40,268 bases of DNA from Nitrososphaerota archaeon (GTDB taxonomy: Archaea; Thermoproteota; Nitrososphaeria; Nitrososphaerales; CADDZS01): NCBI GenBank assembly GCA_013288145.1, contig JABDCJ010000017.1, positions 196-40,463 on the forward strand, written 5' to 3'. Shown in pieces: positions 32,878 through 40,268 of the stretch. Within the stretch, counting starts at the first letter, position 1, and every line of letters begins with the position of its first letter. The position numbers were made by a program, and so were the translations under genes. A model generated the notes under the pieces. That model did no database searches and was not told the origin of the DNA. It saw only the letters and a program-made list of their open reading frames with translations.

Positions 32878-34041
32878 TCAGGCGACGTTGAATTCAGCCA
32901 CCACGTTCTCATCGATTTCTATGCCCAGTCCTGGGCTTTCCGGAACCTGAATTTTCCCATCGCGAATTTTGAATACTTCGCCAGATCGTTTTACAAGCCT
33001 ATCAATCAGTGGATTTGGCTCCTGCTTGTACTCCATAAGGTAACCATCAGGAGTTGATGCCACAAGCTGGATTGTTGCCGCCGTATTAATTGCGGTGCTC
33101 CAGTTATGCGGTACCCAGCTCCTGTTGAATGAGTGCGCCAGCTCGACGATGGTTTTGGTGTGGGACAGACCACCAGCTTTGCTAACATCTGGCTGAAGGA
33201 GATCCACCTCCCGGTTAATGATTGCGCGTTTGAAATCCTGGATTCCCCTGTAGCCCTCGCCGGCTGCTATGGGGATTGGAGACATACTAGTGAGCGAGCT
33301 GTAGCCTTCGGTATCGTCGCGCGGAAGAGGTTCTTCAAACCAGGTAACATCGTACTTTGTAATTCTCTTGGCTAGCTGCAAAGCTTGGGAAGAGGACATG
33401 TTAACGTACCTCCCCACGTCGACCATCAGCTTGATTTCATATCCAAGAATCTCGCGGATCGTTCTTACCATCTCTTCGTCTTTCTTGAAATCCCTCCCAA
33501 ACGGTTTTTCTGCAACCATACCCCAGCCATACTTTACTCCCGTGTAATGATCGCTGACGTACTTTTTGCCCTTGGCAGCGGTTTCGCAGGGATCGTCCAT
33601 GTCAAAGAGCAAGCTCGCATATAGTGGAATTTCCTTCGTGACGCAACCACCGAGCAAAACGCATGCCGGAACACTATACTCTTTTGATGAAATGTCCACC
33701 AGCGCAGTGTCCACGCCACTTAGGGCAAGAACCCCGATGTCGTGCTGGCCGTATTTTTCCGTAGAAGTGTAAAGAATATTCCAAAGTTTCTTGAACTCCC
33801 GAGGATCCTTCCCAATAATTCTAGGAGAGTACGCCCGATCGATGATCTCCTTTGCGGCAAAGGCTCCTTCACCATAGTCGCTGCCTGTTGCACATTCTCC
33901 CCATCCGTCAATTCCCTCCTCAGTCTTGATGTGGACTAGAACAAAATATCCAGAGTGACCGCCAACATTGCGCTGCTCGTGAACTTCTTTTGTCGTGTCT
34001 TGCGAATGGACGACGAATGACTCTACGCTTTTGATACGCAT
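32878..34041 (-). CDS. Enolase-superfamily (mandelate racemase/muconate lactonizing) enzyme
   Basis: A 387-aa protein with the N-terminal capping domain (GYFVLVHIKTEEGIDGWGE) and a barrel with metal ligands: Asp in LMVDVGRYV, Glu in WFEEPLP, Glu in IAAGEGYRG. A possible general base is the His in WVPHNWST, and Lys in VKYGWG precedes the metal residues. The His-type base plus WGE and FEEP recall sugar-acid dehydratases such as galactonate or related dehydratases. Substrate cannot be assigned. The LLM oxidoreductase follows on the same strand, about 140 bases away. ATG 34041 has a TATA-like CTTTTTTAG 28 bases upstream (34065-34073), predicting a leaderless message. In a sugar-acid pathway it would yield a 2-keto-3-deoxy acid. 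Confidence 0.87.
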   Translation of the reverse strand: MRIKSVESFVVHSQDTTKEVHEQRNVGGHSGYFVLVHIKTEEGIDGWGECATGSDYGEGAFAAKEIIDRAYSPRIIGKDPREFKKLWNILYTSTEKYGQHDIGVLALSGVDTALVDISSKEYSVPACVLLGGCVTKEIPLYASLLFDMDDPCETAAKGKKYVSDHYTGVKYGWGMVAEKPFGRDFKKDEEMVRTIREILGYEIKLMVDVGRYVNMSSSQALQLAKRITKYDVTWFEEPLPRDDTEGYSSLTSMSPIPIAAGEGYRGIQDFKRAIINREVDLLQPDVSKAGGLSHTKTIVELAHSFNRSWVPHNWSTAINTAATIQLVASTPDGYLMEYKQEPNPLIDRLVKRSGEVFKIRDGKIQVPESPGLGIEIDENVVAEFNVA

Positions 34042-34338
34042 GTTTCACGTTAGCTCGAAAGGAGCTAAAAAAGAGAATGAGTTCTATTCACGATCATCGG
34101 CGTTTCCTTTAAGCTTGGGATTGCTCAAATAATAATCCCGCCAACATCAGTCATTGGTACCATGTTACTTGGTGGCCATGAGAATTAAATTGCTGAGATT
34201 TCAAAACATGACTTTGAATATTATCCTTGAACCAAATAGATTTACGATATAGTTTTAGGCTCAAAGGATGCGTCAGATGGGTGTTCTATTCAGTGACCTT
34301 AAGAGCGTGCATCGGGGGATTACCATCGAAAAGCCTTC

Positions 34339-35589
34339 ATGGCGAAGGGAAGAATCAGAGTGCTGAGGATTGTGTTGGTCGCTGCGATCGCGATCTCCGT
34401 TCTTGCGGGCAGTTTGTATTATGCTACGGGATTAGCAAACAATTCTCCGGCGACGAAATCTACGACAAATACTGCGAGCAGCAGCGCTACTCAGCTTAGC
34501 GACAACACGTCCTTTTCTTTCAGCACGAAGCTCTACACATCGATTACTGCGGTATCCTCGACAATAAATCCGACGACAATTTCGACATCCGAATCAACGA
34601 GTTATAGCCCCAGTTTTTCCACTACGCTAAACTTGACCTACACGACGACGTATAATTTCTCCGACACGACTACGGCATTTACCGGAGTGCACACCCATCG
34701 GATCGCGGGAAATTTTAGCGTGGGTTACAACCCCTACCTATTTTGCTATGACCCCGAGAACAAGCTGATTTACCTGACGGAGATGGGTGGTAACGTAGTC
34801 ACAGTCATCAATTCCACAAACAACGTTCTACTTTCCAACATTCCGGTCGGACAAAGCCCCACGGGAATCACTTACGATCCTGCCAATAACGAAATCTACG
34901 TGGCCAACTCCGGATCGAATTTCGTAAGCGTGATCAATACGTCCTCGAACCTGGTGATTTCCAACGTGACGGTCGCGGGCGGTTTTCCCACTTGGGTGCT
35001 TTACAATCCATACAACAAAGAACTCTACGTCGCAGATTATTACGGGCCCGGCGCGATTACCATCATCAATGGCTCCACGAACACTGCGATCACAAGCCTC
35101 GGATTAGCTGGCGGTCCTCTCGAGATCGCCTACGATCCCAATAATCAATACATGTATGTGACCCTTCATGGGGGCAATTCTATTGCAGTGATAAGCAGCC
35201 GCGACAATTCCATCGTGGATAACATCGGTGTGGGATGTGCCCCCCACGGAATAGTATACGATCTTGCTAACGGAAACATTTACGAGACCAATCAGTGCGA
35301 TGGTACCGTTTCGGTAATCAAAGGATCAGATAACAGCGTGATCGCGACCGTGAGCGTGGGCACAACTCCATACGGGATCGGATACGACCCTGCGACGAAA
35401 GAAATTTTCACGTCCAGCACCTATGGGGACAACTCCACCTATATCATCAATGGCACTACAAATACTGTGGACGACGTCATACCTTCGGGCGCGATTCCCG
35501 ACGGGTTCCTCTACAATCCCTCAGATAGCTGCATGTATGTCGATGACGCGCTGACTGATTACGTCCAAATAATCTGTCCGGCATCATAG
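34339..35589 (+). CDS. YVTN-type beta-propeller surface protein
   Basis: A 416-aa protein. A membrane helix (VLRIVLVAAIAISVLAGSLYY) is followed by a Thr/Ser-rich linker to about residue 115. The rest consists of repeats of about 42 residues with the pattern YDPxNxxIYVxN...VSVIxxxxNxVxxxxxVGxxPxGI, that is, about six YVTN-type blades (NEIYVANSGSNFVSVI; KELYVADYYG; QYMYVTLHGGNSIAVI; GNIYETNQCDGTVSVI). Such propellers are common in archaeal surface layers and may bind ligands or stabilise the envelope. Start ATG 34339; CCTTAAG at 34297-34303 is a weak TATA-like element. The upstream gap 34042-34338 shows no other gene. No catalytic residues are seen. Confidence 0.85.
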   Translation: MAKGRIRVLRIVLVAAIAISVLAGSLYYATGLANNSPATKSTTNTASSSATQLSDNTSFSFSTKLYTSITAVSSTINPTTISTSESTSYSPSFSTTLNLTYTTTYNFSDTTTAFTGVHTHRIAGNFSVGYNPYLFCYDPENKLIYLTEMGGNVVTVINSTNNVLLSNIPVGQSPTGITYDPANNEIYVANSGSNFVSVINTSSNLVISNVTVAGGFPTWVLYNPYNKELYVADYYGPGAITIINGSTNTAITSLGLAGGPLEIAYDPNNQYMYVTLHGGNSIAVISSRDNSIVDNIGVGCAPHGIVYDLANGNIYETNQCDGTVSVIKGSDNSVIATVSVGTTPYGIGYDPATKEIFTSSTYGDNSTYIINGTTNTVDDVIPSGAIPDGFLYNPSDSCMYVDDALTDYVQIICPAS

Positions 35590-35701
35590 CTTTCTAGTGT
35601 AGAGAGATCTCAGTCGTCGCCTTCTGGATGCGCGGGATTCCACAGCTCCATATTCATAGTTCATTGAAAAATGTACTATGAGTCACTGTATCATTTATTA
35701 T

Positions 35702-36248
35702 TCACGTCTGTGGTATTGGTTGTCCTGATTTTCTGGAGCTTACAAGTTCTCCTAGTTTTTCGGGAAAACTCCTCGTTTCGATAGGTATGTCTATTCGGGC
35801 ACTCGCGACTCCAGATTGCTGCTTTGACCACTGCAAGAATCTTTGAATGTTGGCAACAGTGTACGCATTTAGAGCAAGAAAGGCATTTTCGGGATCGGCG
35901 AATCCACCCCAGAGATAATTCGGATCAAAATTGCGAGATCATAGCTCGGTCAACAGAGCTCCTGAATTTCTTCCTATCTCATCCATCAGTACTTCAGTTC
36001 AACCCTCGGCAAATTCTCTTTCCAGCCAGTCAAAAGCGTAGAAAACTTCTGACATATTCAGCTGAGCGGTTCTGACGCCTTCAAGATGCTTGACCCATCT
36101 TAGCAACTCGTTTCCCTCCGTAATGTTCAATCCTGTAAAACCGAATATAGAACCATTCTTTGACGCCGGTGCTCTAAATAAAGTTCTCTATTTTAGAACT
36201 CACGACCTGCTCAACCTCATCTCTATTCCCATCTTCGAAATTGTACAT
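35702..36248 (-). pseudogene. Degraded regulator-like gene (frameshift plus two internal stops)
   Basis: The gap between the propeller and the hydrolase looks empty on the plus strand, but the minus strand keeps protein-like sequence. From ATG 36248: MYNFEDGNRDEVEQVVSSKI; after a frame change near 36200: LFRAPASKNGSIFGFTGLNI, LLRWVKHLEGVRTAQLNMSE and VFYAFDWLEREFAEG. Then come a TGA, LMDEIGRNSGALLTEL, a second TGA, NYLWGGFADPENAFLALNAY, VANIQRFLQWSKQQSGV, and a stop at 35702-35704. The segment with GVRTAQLNM recalls an ACT/Lrp-like ligand-binding half of archaeal transcription regulators, but I am not sure. It also overlaps nothing on the plus strand. With at least three lesions it is best explained as a pseudogene rather than a single sequence error. 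Confidence 0.55.
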
Positions 36249-36311
36249 CACTTGGTTGAACCCGGTTTGTCAGAGAGAGGGACAAGACAACAGAAATTGA
36301 CGATTGGGTAA

Positions 36312-36320
36312 TTTCTTAAG
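36312..36320 (+). promoter_or_regulatory. TATA-like promoter of the alpha/beta hydrolase
   Basis: TTTCTTAAG centred 27 bases before ATG 36343, which decides that start over TTG 36304. Confidence 0.45.
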
Positions 36321-36342
36321 CGGGGTGGAGAGAAAACAAGTC

Positions 36343-37341
36343 ATGGGAAACGCGACAATTGAAGATGAAGAAGTAACGTGGAAGACTCTTGATATTCCAA
36401 TTTACGGAACCATTACTGCGCCCATCGATAAAGCCGCTAATTCCGCAGTTGTCTTTATGGCTGGCAGCGGTCCGACCGACAGGGACTGGTGCTCGCCTAT
36501 CCTACCGGGAACCAATGGCAGCGCCAAAATATTGGCAGAAGCGCTCGCAAGCCAAGGCTTTGTTACTCTACGCTTTGACAAACTCGGCTCTGGTCCACAC
36601 GTCAGAGAGGACTTGCCAAAATTTGTTGGAAAGGTTAGCATGCAAACTCACATGGACGAACTAGCAGGAGCAGTTGAAACATTACTTTCTGAAAGGGAAA
36701 TTGACGATCTGTTTGCACTCACCAACAGCGAGGGCGCTATTCATGTCGTTAACTATCAGCTGCAATCCAAAAGTAGACGCTTCAAAGGACTGATGTTAAC
36801 TGGAGCTCCAGGGAGAGCTATTGGTGAAGTAGCTCATAGTCAAATCTTCAACCAGGCAAAGTCTCTTCCTGACGTAGAAAGTCTCATGAAACATTACAAT
36901 GAAGCCATCACAGAATTTCTAGCCAGTAGACCAATGGTCATAGACCCTTCCCTTCCAGAAGCGATAAGACCAATTCTACGCAGCTTGGAAAATCCTAACA
37001 ACCTACCGTTTTCTCGAGAATTATGGGCTTACAATCTTCCAGAATACATTGCAAAAGTTGAGGAGCCCGTGCTAGTTCTAATTGGCAAGAAAGATATCCA
37101 AATTGACTGGCTAATAGATGGAGGTGCACTGGAAAGGGCAACCGCTGAAAAAACTGCAGTGTCTTTTGTTTACCCAGAGAACGCGAATCATGTGCTAAAA
37201 CATGAAGAAATACCTAAGGAAAAACTCACAGCTCAGAACGTTGGTCTGCGTTATAACGCCTCAGATGCAGAACTTGATAAAGAAGCCGCAAATGCCATCT
37301 ACAATTGGCTAAAGGCGCAACGCGACCATGAAACCACGTAA
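36343..37341 (+). CDS. Alpha/beta-hydrolase (dienelactone/thioesterase-like)
   Basis: About 332 aa. It shows the alpha/beta-hydrolase pattern: VVFMAGSGPTDRDWCSP as oxyanion strand, LRFDKLGSGP, the nucleophile elbow LTNSEGAIHVVNYQ, a later Asp in LVLIGKKDIQID, and His in ENANHVLK. The elbow is N-S-E-G rather than the usual G-x-S-x-G, yet the Ser-Asp-His order is kept. Family members hydrolyse esters or thioesters in the cytoplasm; no signal peptide is visible. ATG 36343 is chosen over TTG 36304 because TTTCTTAAG (36312-36320) lies 27 bases upstream of it. It converges with the VOC gene, 22 bases apart. Confidence 0.82.
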   Translation: MGNATIEDEEVTWKTLDIPIYGTITAPIDKAANSAVVFMAGSGPTDRDWCSPILPGTNGSAKILAEALASQGFVTLRFDKLGSGPHVREDLPKFVGKVSMQTHMDELAGAVETLLSEREIDDLFALTNSEGAIHVVNYQLQSKSRRFKGLMLTGAPGRAIGEVAHSQIFNQAKSLPDVESLMKHYNEAITEFLASRPMVIDPSLPEAIRPILRSLENPNNLPFSRELWAYNLPEYIAKVEEPVLVLIGKKDIQIDWLIDGGALERATAEKTAVSFVYPENANHVLKHEEIPKEKLTAQNVGLRYNASDAELDKEAANAIYNWLKAQRDHETT

Positions 37342-37363
37342 ATTCGATCATAACCCACGCGAA

Positions 37364-37855
37364 TCAGTGTCCTATGAACTCGTAGATGGTTCCCAGGAGC
37401 GGCTCAGTGTCCATGTAGTAGAATATGTTGTCACCAATCCTGCCACTCATGAGCACGTCAACTCCCATTTCCTTAAACGCGGCGAGCAACGCCCTGGGGT
37501 CCTGATCAAGTGACTGGACGTGATGGAGGCCACCGCCTCGTTCCTCCAGGAACTCCTTCCAGATGCTCGGGCCTTCAAGGGGCTGTATCAGTTCCAGCTG
37601 AATGCTACCACTCTGCGCAATTGCCGCCATCATTGAGGCCTCAACGGGTTTCCCCCGCAAGGTCACATCCCTGAGTAGAGGTGACTCCATTCTGACAGTC
37701 ATCCAGGGGCCGATCCCCAATGTTGCCCAATAGTTGTCCACAGCCTTCTGCAAATCCTTGACAACAATTCCAATCTGACATATCGCACCTATCTTTATTT
37801 TGGGCATAGCCAAATTCGCGTTCTCGCCTCTGATGGATTCTGCTTCAGTTGGCAT
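37364..37855 (-). CDS. VOC-family (glyoxalase-like / methylmalonyl-CoA epimerase-like) protein
   Basis: A 163-aa single-unit vicinal-oxygen-chelate protein: IGAICQIGIVVKDLQKAVDNY, LELIQPLEG, GGGLHHVQSL, a late Glu in LLGTIYEFIG. Metal ligands are likely the Glu in LELI, His in HHVQ and the final Glu, with an N-terminal Gln in CQIGIVV. Such proteins include methylmalonyl-CoA epimerase, glyoxalase I and dioxygenases; this architecture is close to the first. Start ATG 37855, with a TATA-like GCTTAAAGC 28 bases upstream. It is divergently transcribed from a small membrane protein. Confidence 0.82.
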   Translation of the reverse strand: MPTEAESIRGENANLAMPKIKIGAICQIGIVVKDLQKAVDNYWATLGIGPWMTVRMESPLLRDVTLRGKPVEASMMAAIAQSGSIQLELIQPLEGPSIWKEFLEERGGGLHHVQSLDQDPRALLAAFKEMGVDVLMSGRIGDNIFYYMDTEPLLGTIYEFIGH

Positions 37856-37878
37856 ACCTGCGGATCTTCTCGTACACG

Positions 37879-37924
37879 GCTTTAAGCTGTCCCTTCGCTG
37901 AAAACCCTGCCAAAGAATAAAATA
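37879..37924. promoter_or_regulatory. Divergent TATA-like promoters between VOC and membrane protein
   Basis: Minus-strand GCTTAAAGC (37879-37887) and plus-strand AATAAAATA (37916-37924) each sit 28 bases from their start codons at 37855 and 37948. Two promoters in a 92-base gap may share regulation. Confidence 0.5.
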
Positions 37925-37947
37925 GCAATCGTCACTCGGTACGTTTC

Positions 37948-38442
37948 ATGGCTACAGTTCGAAAGGAGAAAGCGTACGAAAAGTATGCTTGGCTAATTCC
38001 ATTCGTGATGGGTCTATTCTTCCTGGTCTCCATGGCCGCCACTATCTTTTCTCCTGGAATCCTCACCGGCGCCGAAAATGCCGTCGAGACCCTGACTGGC
38101 ACTACATTTTCCCAGATAGTCGTGTCGACTCCGGGCGTTGCCAATTACGTTTACTATCTCATTACGATCCTTGCGATCTTCAGCGCGGGCCTCGGGGCCT
38201 TCATCATGGTTGTTTCAGCGACGGCCTACAGGAAGGGAGAAGTGTGGACGTGGTACTTGACGTGGGTTGTGCCCGTGCTCTTCCTTCTGGATTTTGCAAA
38301 TGACTATCGTGTTCTGGGATACGTGGATACTGGTTCTATTGTGATCATCGCCATCCTGGTTGCTGGTTTGCTCCTTCCTTACAGAAAGTTCTTTCCCGCT
38401 AAACAATCCAATGTTAGGGTAGATCACGCCCGAAGCAAGTAG
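37948..38442 (+). CDS. Small integral membrane protein, four helices
   Basis: A 164-aa protein with hydrophobic helices near residues 15-38, 70-92, 103-122 and 130-150 and a basic C-terminus (RVDHARSK). The loop after the first helix (about 40-65) is polar and probably outside. I recognise no family or catalytic motif. ATG start with a TATA-like box 28 bases before it. The small membrane protein at 38587 follows in the same direction. Confidence 0.75.
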   Translation: MATVRKEKAYEKYAWLIPFVMGLFFLVSMAATIFSPGILTGAENAVETLTGTTFSQIVVSTPGVANYVYYLITILAIFSAGLGAFIMVVSATAYRKGEVWTWYLTWVVPVLFLLDFANDYRVLGYVDTGSIVIIAILVAGLLLPYRKFFPAKQSNVRVDHARSK

Positions 38443-38586
38443 ATGAGACCTAACGAGAAGGAACTTTACTGAAAATGGGCCGCCTTCAATTGATGTTATA
38501 TAAAGAAGTTTAAGTATTTGCTACTAGCAGAATAGTAGTTGATTTCAAAGAACGCTTATATTACTGCTATTGAGGTAGTAGCTCAA

Positions 38587-38817
38587 ATGGCCAACATAAA
38601 ATCCTCGATTGGAATATTGATGGGAATCGTAATCCTGGTTGCGGATATCTCGTGGCTCTATGTAGGTGGGAGCTACACATACACGCCATGGCTAGTTTTG
38701 GGGATAATCATTTTTATCGCAAGCCTGATCTGGTTGGTAGTGGATTTCTCATTGATGAGGGAGGCCACATCGCCGAGATCTATTGAGAAAGCTGAAGATC
38801 TACCGATGAAGAAGTAG
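38587..38817 (+). CDS. Small two-helix membrane protein
   Basis: A 76-aa protein from ATG 38587, with helices SIGILMGIVILVADISWLYV and PWLVLGIIIFIASLIWLVVD and a charged tail (EKAEDLPMKK). A longer frame from TTG 38539 adds 16 residues, but GAGGTAG (38571-38577) is well placed as a ribosome-binding site for ATG 38587. No family known. It may be translated together with the upstream four-helix protein. Confidence 0.6.
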   Translation: MANIKSSIGILMGIVILVADISWLYVGGSYTYTPWLVLGIIIFIASLIWLVVDFSLMREATSPRSIEKAEDLPMKK

Positions 38818-38947
38818 CTGAAACTCAAGGCCACACTTCGATGGAAGTCCAAAATAATATCATTAATTGCCAACTTGGCGATAGGTCAGAATCATCTTAC
38901 TAACTAGTTCGACGGGGCGCAAAAGCGCGTTCCCAACTTTCTAACAG

Positions 38948-38955
38948 CTTATATT
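38948..38955 (+). promoter_or_regulatory. TATA-like promoter of the partial solute-binding protein
   Basis: CTTATATT centred about 29 bases before ATG 38981. It supports the start of the otherwise unclosed gene. Confidence 0.45.
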
Positions 38956-38980
38956 GCTCGTTAGAATCTGCAGACCAATT

Positions 38981-40268
38981 ATGGTATCAGCGAAAACGAC
39001 TGGAAATCGCGTGCAGAATGGAAGATTCTTGAACGAAAGACTCGGAATCGCGAGGATTGCTTTGATTGCGGTCGTTATTGTCATCATTGTGATAATCGCC
39101 GTGGCAGGCTTCCTTGCACTGTCTTCCTCTACTTCGTCAACCTCTTCTACAACTAGTCAGTCACTGACCACCACCCAGTCTAGCAGCACCACGACTCCCC
39201 CGACACTAACAAGTTCTCAGAGTGTGACATCAAGTGTTTCAAGCAGCCAAGTGACTACAAGCTCTTCCTCATCGTCATCGAATTCTTCCGTTCCATCACA
39301 GCTAGTTATCGACGAAGCATCAAATCCCGGCACCATGGAGCCCGCCGGTACAATCGACAACAATGCAGCGGAGATTACAACTGACGTTCTTCTAACTCTC
39401 ATTTTTTGCATGAACAGCTGCAGTACCACCACGTACATTCCGGTCCTGGCAACAAACTGGACCGAAAGTGCCAATGGCATGACGTATACTTTCAACCTGC
39501 GAAGCGGGGTCTATTACAGCAACGGCGACCCGTTCAACGCATATGTTGTATGGTACAACGTTTACCGTAACATGATCATAGCTCAGGCAGATGCTTTCGT
39601 ACCCGAGCTTTACCTGAATAACTCCGGTGTGACGGCAGGAGACTTGAATTCACTGAACTCTGCAACGAACACACCCGGCTCAAACCAGACTCTTCTCAAG
39701 ATCACGCAGAACATGTCAAACAGCGTAACTGTGATCAACGCGAGCGCGGTGCAATTCCATCTAACAAATCCTTCTGCTGCTTTCTTGAATACCATGCCGT
39801 GTAGCTGTGTCGGCAGCTTCTCTGATCCACGTGTAGTAGGGGAGCACGGTGGAGTTGTTGCCGGACAGCCGAACGTATGGATGGCCTCAAACGCAACTAC
39901 TGTCGGCGATGGTCCGTACGTGATGCAAACGTGGGTGCCTAACCAGTATCTCACTTTGGTCAAGAATCTCCACTACTGGGCGCAAAATTATACAAACAAT
40001 CTGGTACTGAAACCCGCGTCGATCCCACAGATCACGATCAATTACAAGACCGATGAGCTCACCCGATCTCTTGATCTGGAATCAAACAAAACCCAGGCAT
40101 CGATAATCACGTTCAACGACATCAAAAGTGTCGCGGGCAGCAAGAACTATCTTTACATTCCCAACGTCGGACTCTCGGGCGCGCCCGAGTTCATAGGCAT
40201 TGACACGCAAAAGGCGCCGACGAACAATACGCTCGTCAGGCGGGCGATCGTTGAAGCCGTTAACATTT
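38981..40268 (+). CDS. Family-5 ABC solute-binding protein, cut by right edge
   Basis: The frame is open from ATG 38981 to the end of the window (429 codons), so it is incomplete at the C-terminus. It has the same plan as the other three: a basic tail, a membrane helix (IALIAVVIVIIVIIAVAGFLAL), a Ser/Thr linker of about 60 residues, then QLVIDEASNPGTMEPAG, VLATNWTES, YTFNLRSGVYYSNGDPFNA and VRRAIVEAVN. The binding domain is more divergent: it has a TMEPAG entry and an ADAFVPELY segment, and its Cys pairs (CMNSC; CSC) are different. It is therefore a different ligand subgroup. Genes for the membrane and ATPase parts might lie further right. Confidence 0.87.
   Translation, partial: MVSAKTTGNRVQNGRFLNERLGIARIALIAVVIVIIVIIAVAGFLALSSSTSSTSSTTSQSLTTTQSSSTTTPPTLTSSQSVTSSVSSSQVTTSSSSSSSNSSVPSQLVIDEASNPGTMEPAGTIDNNAAEITTDVLLTLIFCMNSCSTTTYIPVLATNWTESANGMTYTFNLRSGVYYSNGDPFNAYVVWYNVYRNMIIAQADAFVPELYLNNSGVTAGDLNSLNSATNTPGSNQTLLKITQNMSNSVTVINASAVQFHLTNPSAAFLNTMPCSCVGSFSDPRVVGEHGGVVAGQPNVWMASNATTVGDGPYVMQTWVPNQYLTLVKNLHYWAQNYTNNLVLKPASIPQITINYKTDELTRSLDLESNKTQASIITFNDIKSVAGSKNYLYIPNVGLSGAPEFIGIDTQKAPTNNTLVRRAIVEAVNI

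Noticed and set aside
36090..36311. Plus-strand frame between propeller and hydrolase
   Set aside because: The opposite strand carries the clearer protein-like remnant; this frame is its shadow.

Overview
The window looks like chromosomal DNA of a non-marine, probably heterotrophic archaeon of the Thaumarchaeota/Nitrososphaeria lineage. Three things point there. Extracytoplasmic solute-binding proteins are held by an N-terminal membrane helix followed by a long Ser/Thr-rich linker and many N-x-S/T sites. A response regulator carries the tandem sensor module (RHL...; YSN/YSD...LFxxLWN...RI+ELE) that is common in thaumarchaeal signalling proteins. Most starts have a TATA-like box 24-31 bases upstream, which suggests leaderless or nearly leaderless mRNAs. 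No tRNA, rRNA, integrase, insertion sequence or CRISPR array was seen. The size would fit one large-insert clone, but that is only a guess.

Layout. (1) 1-2062: an AcoX/NAD-kinase-like gene entering from the left edge and a zinc-type alcohol dehydrogenase; both have reading-frame breaks near their N-termini. (2) 2330-11996: the most unusual block. It holds a 330-aa protein of unknown function, a CHAT (caspase-like) protein whose usual catalytic His position is Asp, a hidden frame-broken gene missed by simple ORF calling, a 1213-aa PKD/permuted NlpC-P60-like/carboxypeptidase-regulatory-like protein, and, divergent from it, a two-HKD phospholipase D-like protein. It resembles a bacterial-type conflict or regulated-protease island. 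(3) 12262-30000: a catabolic and uptake region with a PLP enzyme (D-cysteine desulfhydrase/ACC deaminase type), three family-5 solute-binding proteins, four short-chain dehydrogenases (two close paralogues), a polysaccharide-deacetylase-like protein and a second possible one, a creatininase-family amidohydrolase and an amidase. (4) 29649-31216: a small coiled-coil protein overlapping a REC-sensor-sensor response regulator. (5) 31571-38817: a broken remnant, an F420/luciferase-type oxidoreductase, an enolase-superfamily sugar-acid dehydratase-like enzyme, a YVTN beta-propeller surface protein, a multiply broken regulator-like pseudogene, an alpha/beta hydrolase, a VOC protein and two small membrane proteins. 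(6) 38981 to the right edge: a fourth solute-binding protein, incomplete.

How the genes may work together: the binding proteins probably deliver peptides or oligosaccharides to transporters encoded elsewhere, since no permease or ATPase gene is present. The dehydrogenases, dehydratase-like enzyme, amidase, creatininase-like and deacetylase-like proteins could process amidated or N-acetylated sugars and amino acids. That pathway is inferred from gene content only. Five loci show frame breaks (near bases 70, 2020, 5905, 31625 and 36200). These may be genuine decay or sequence errors, and deciding which matters for reading the window.
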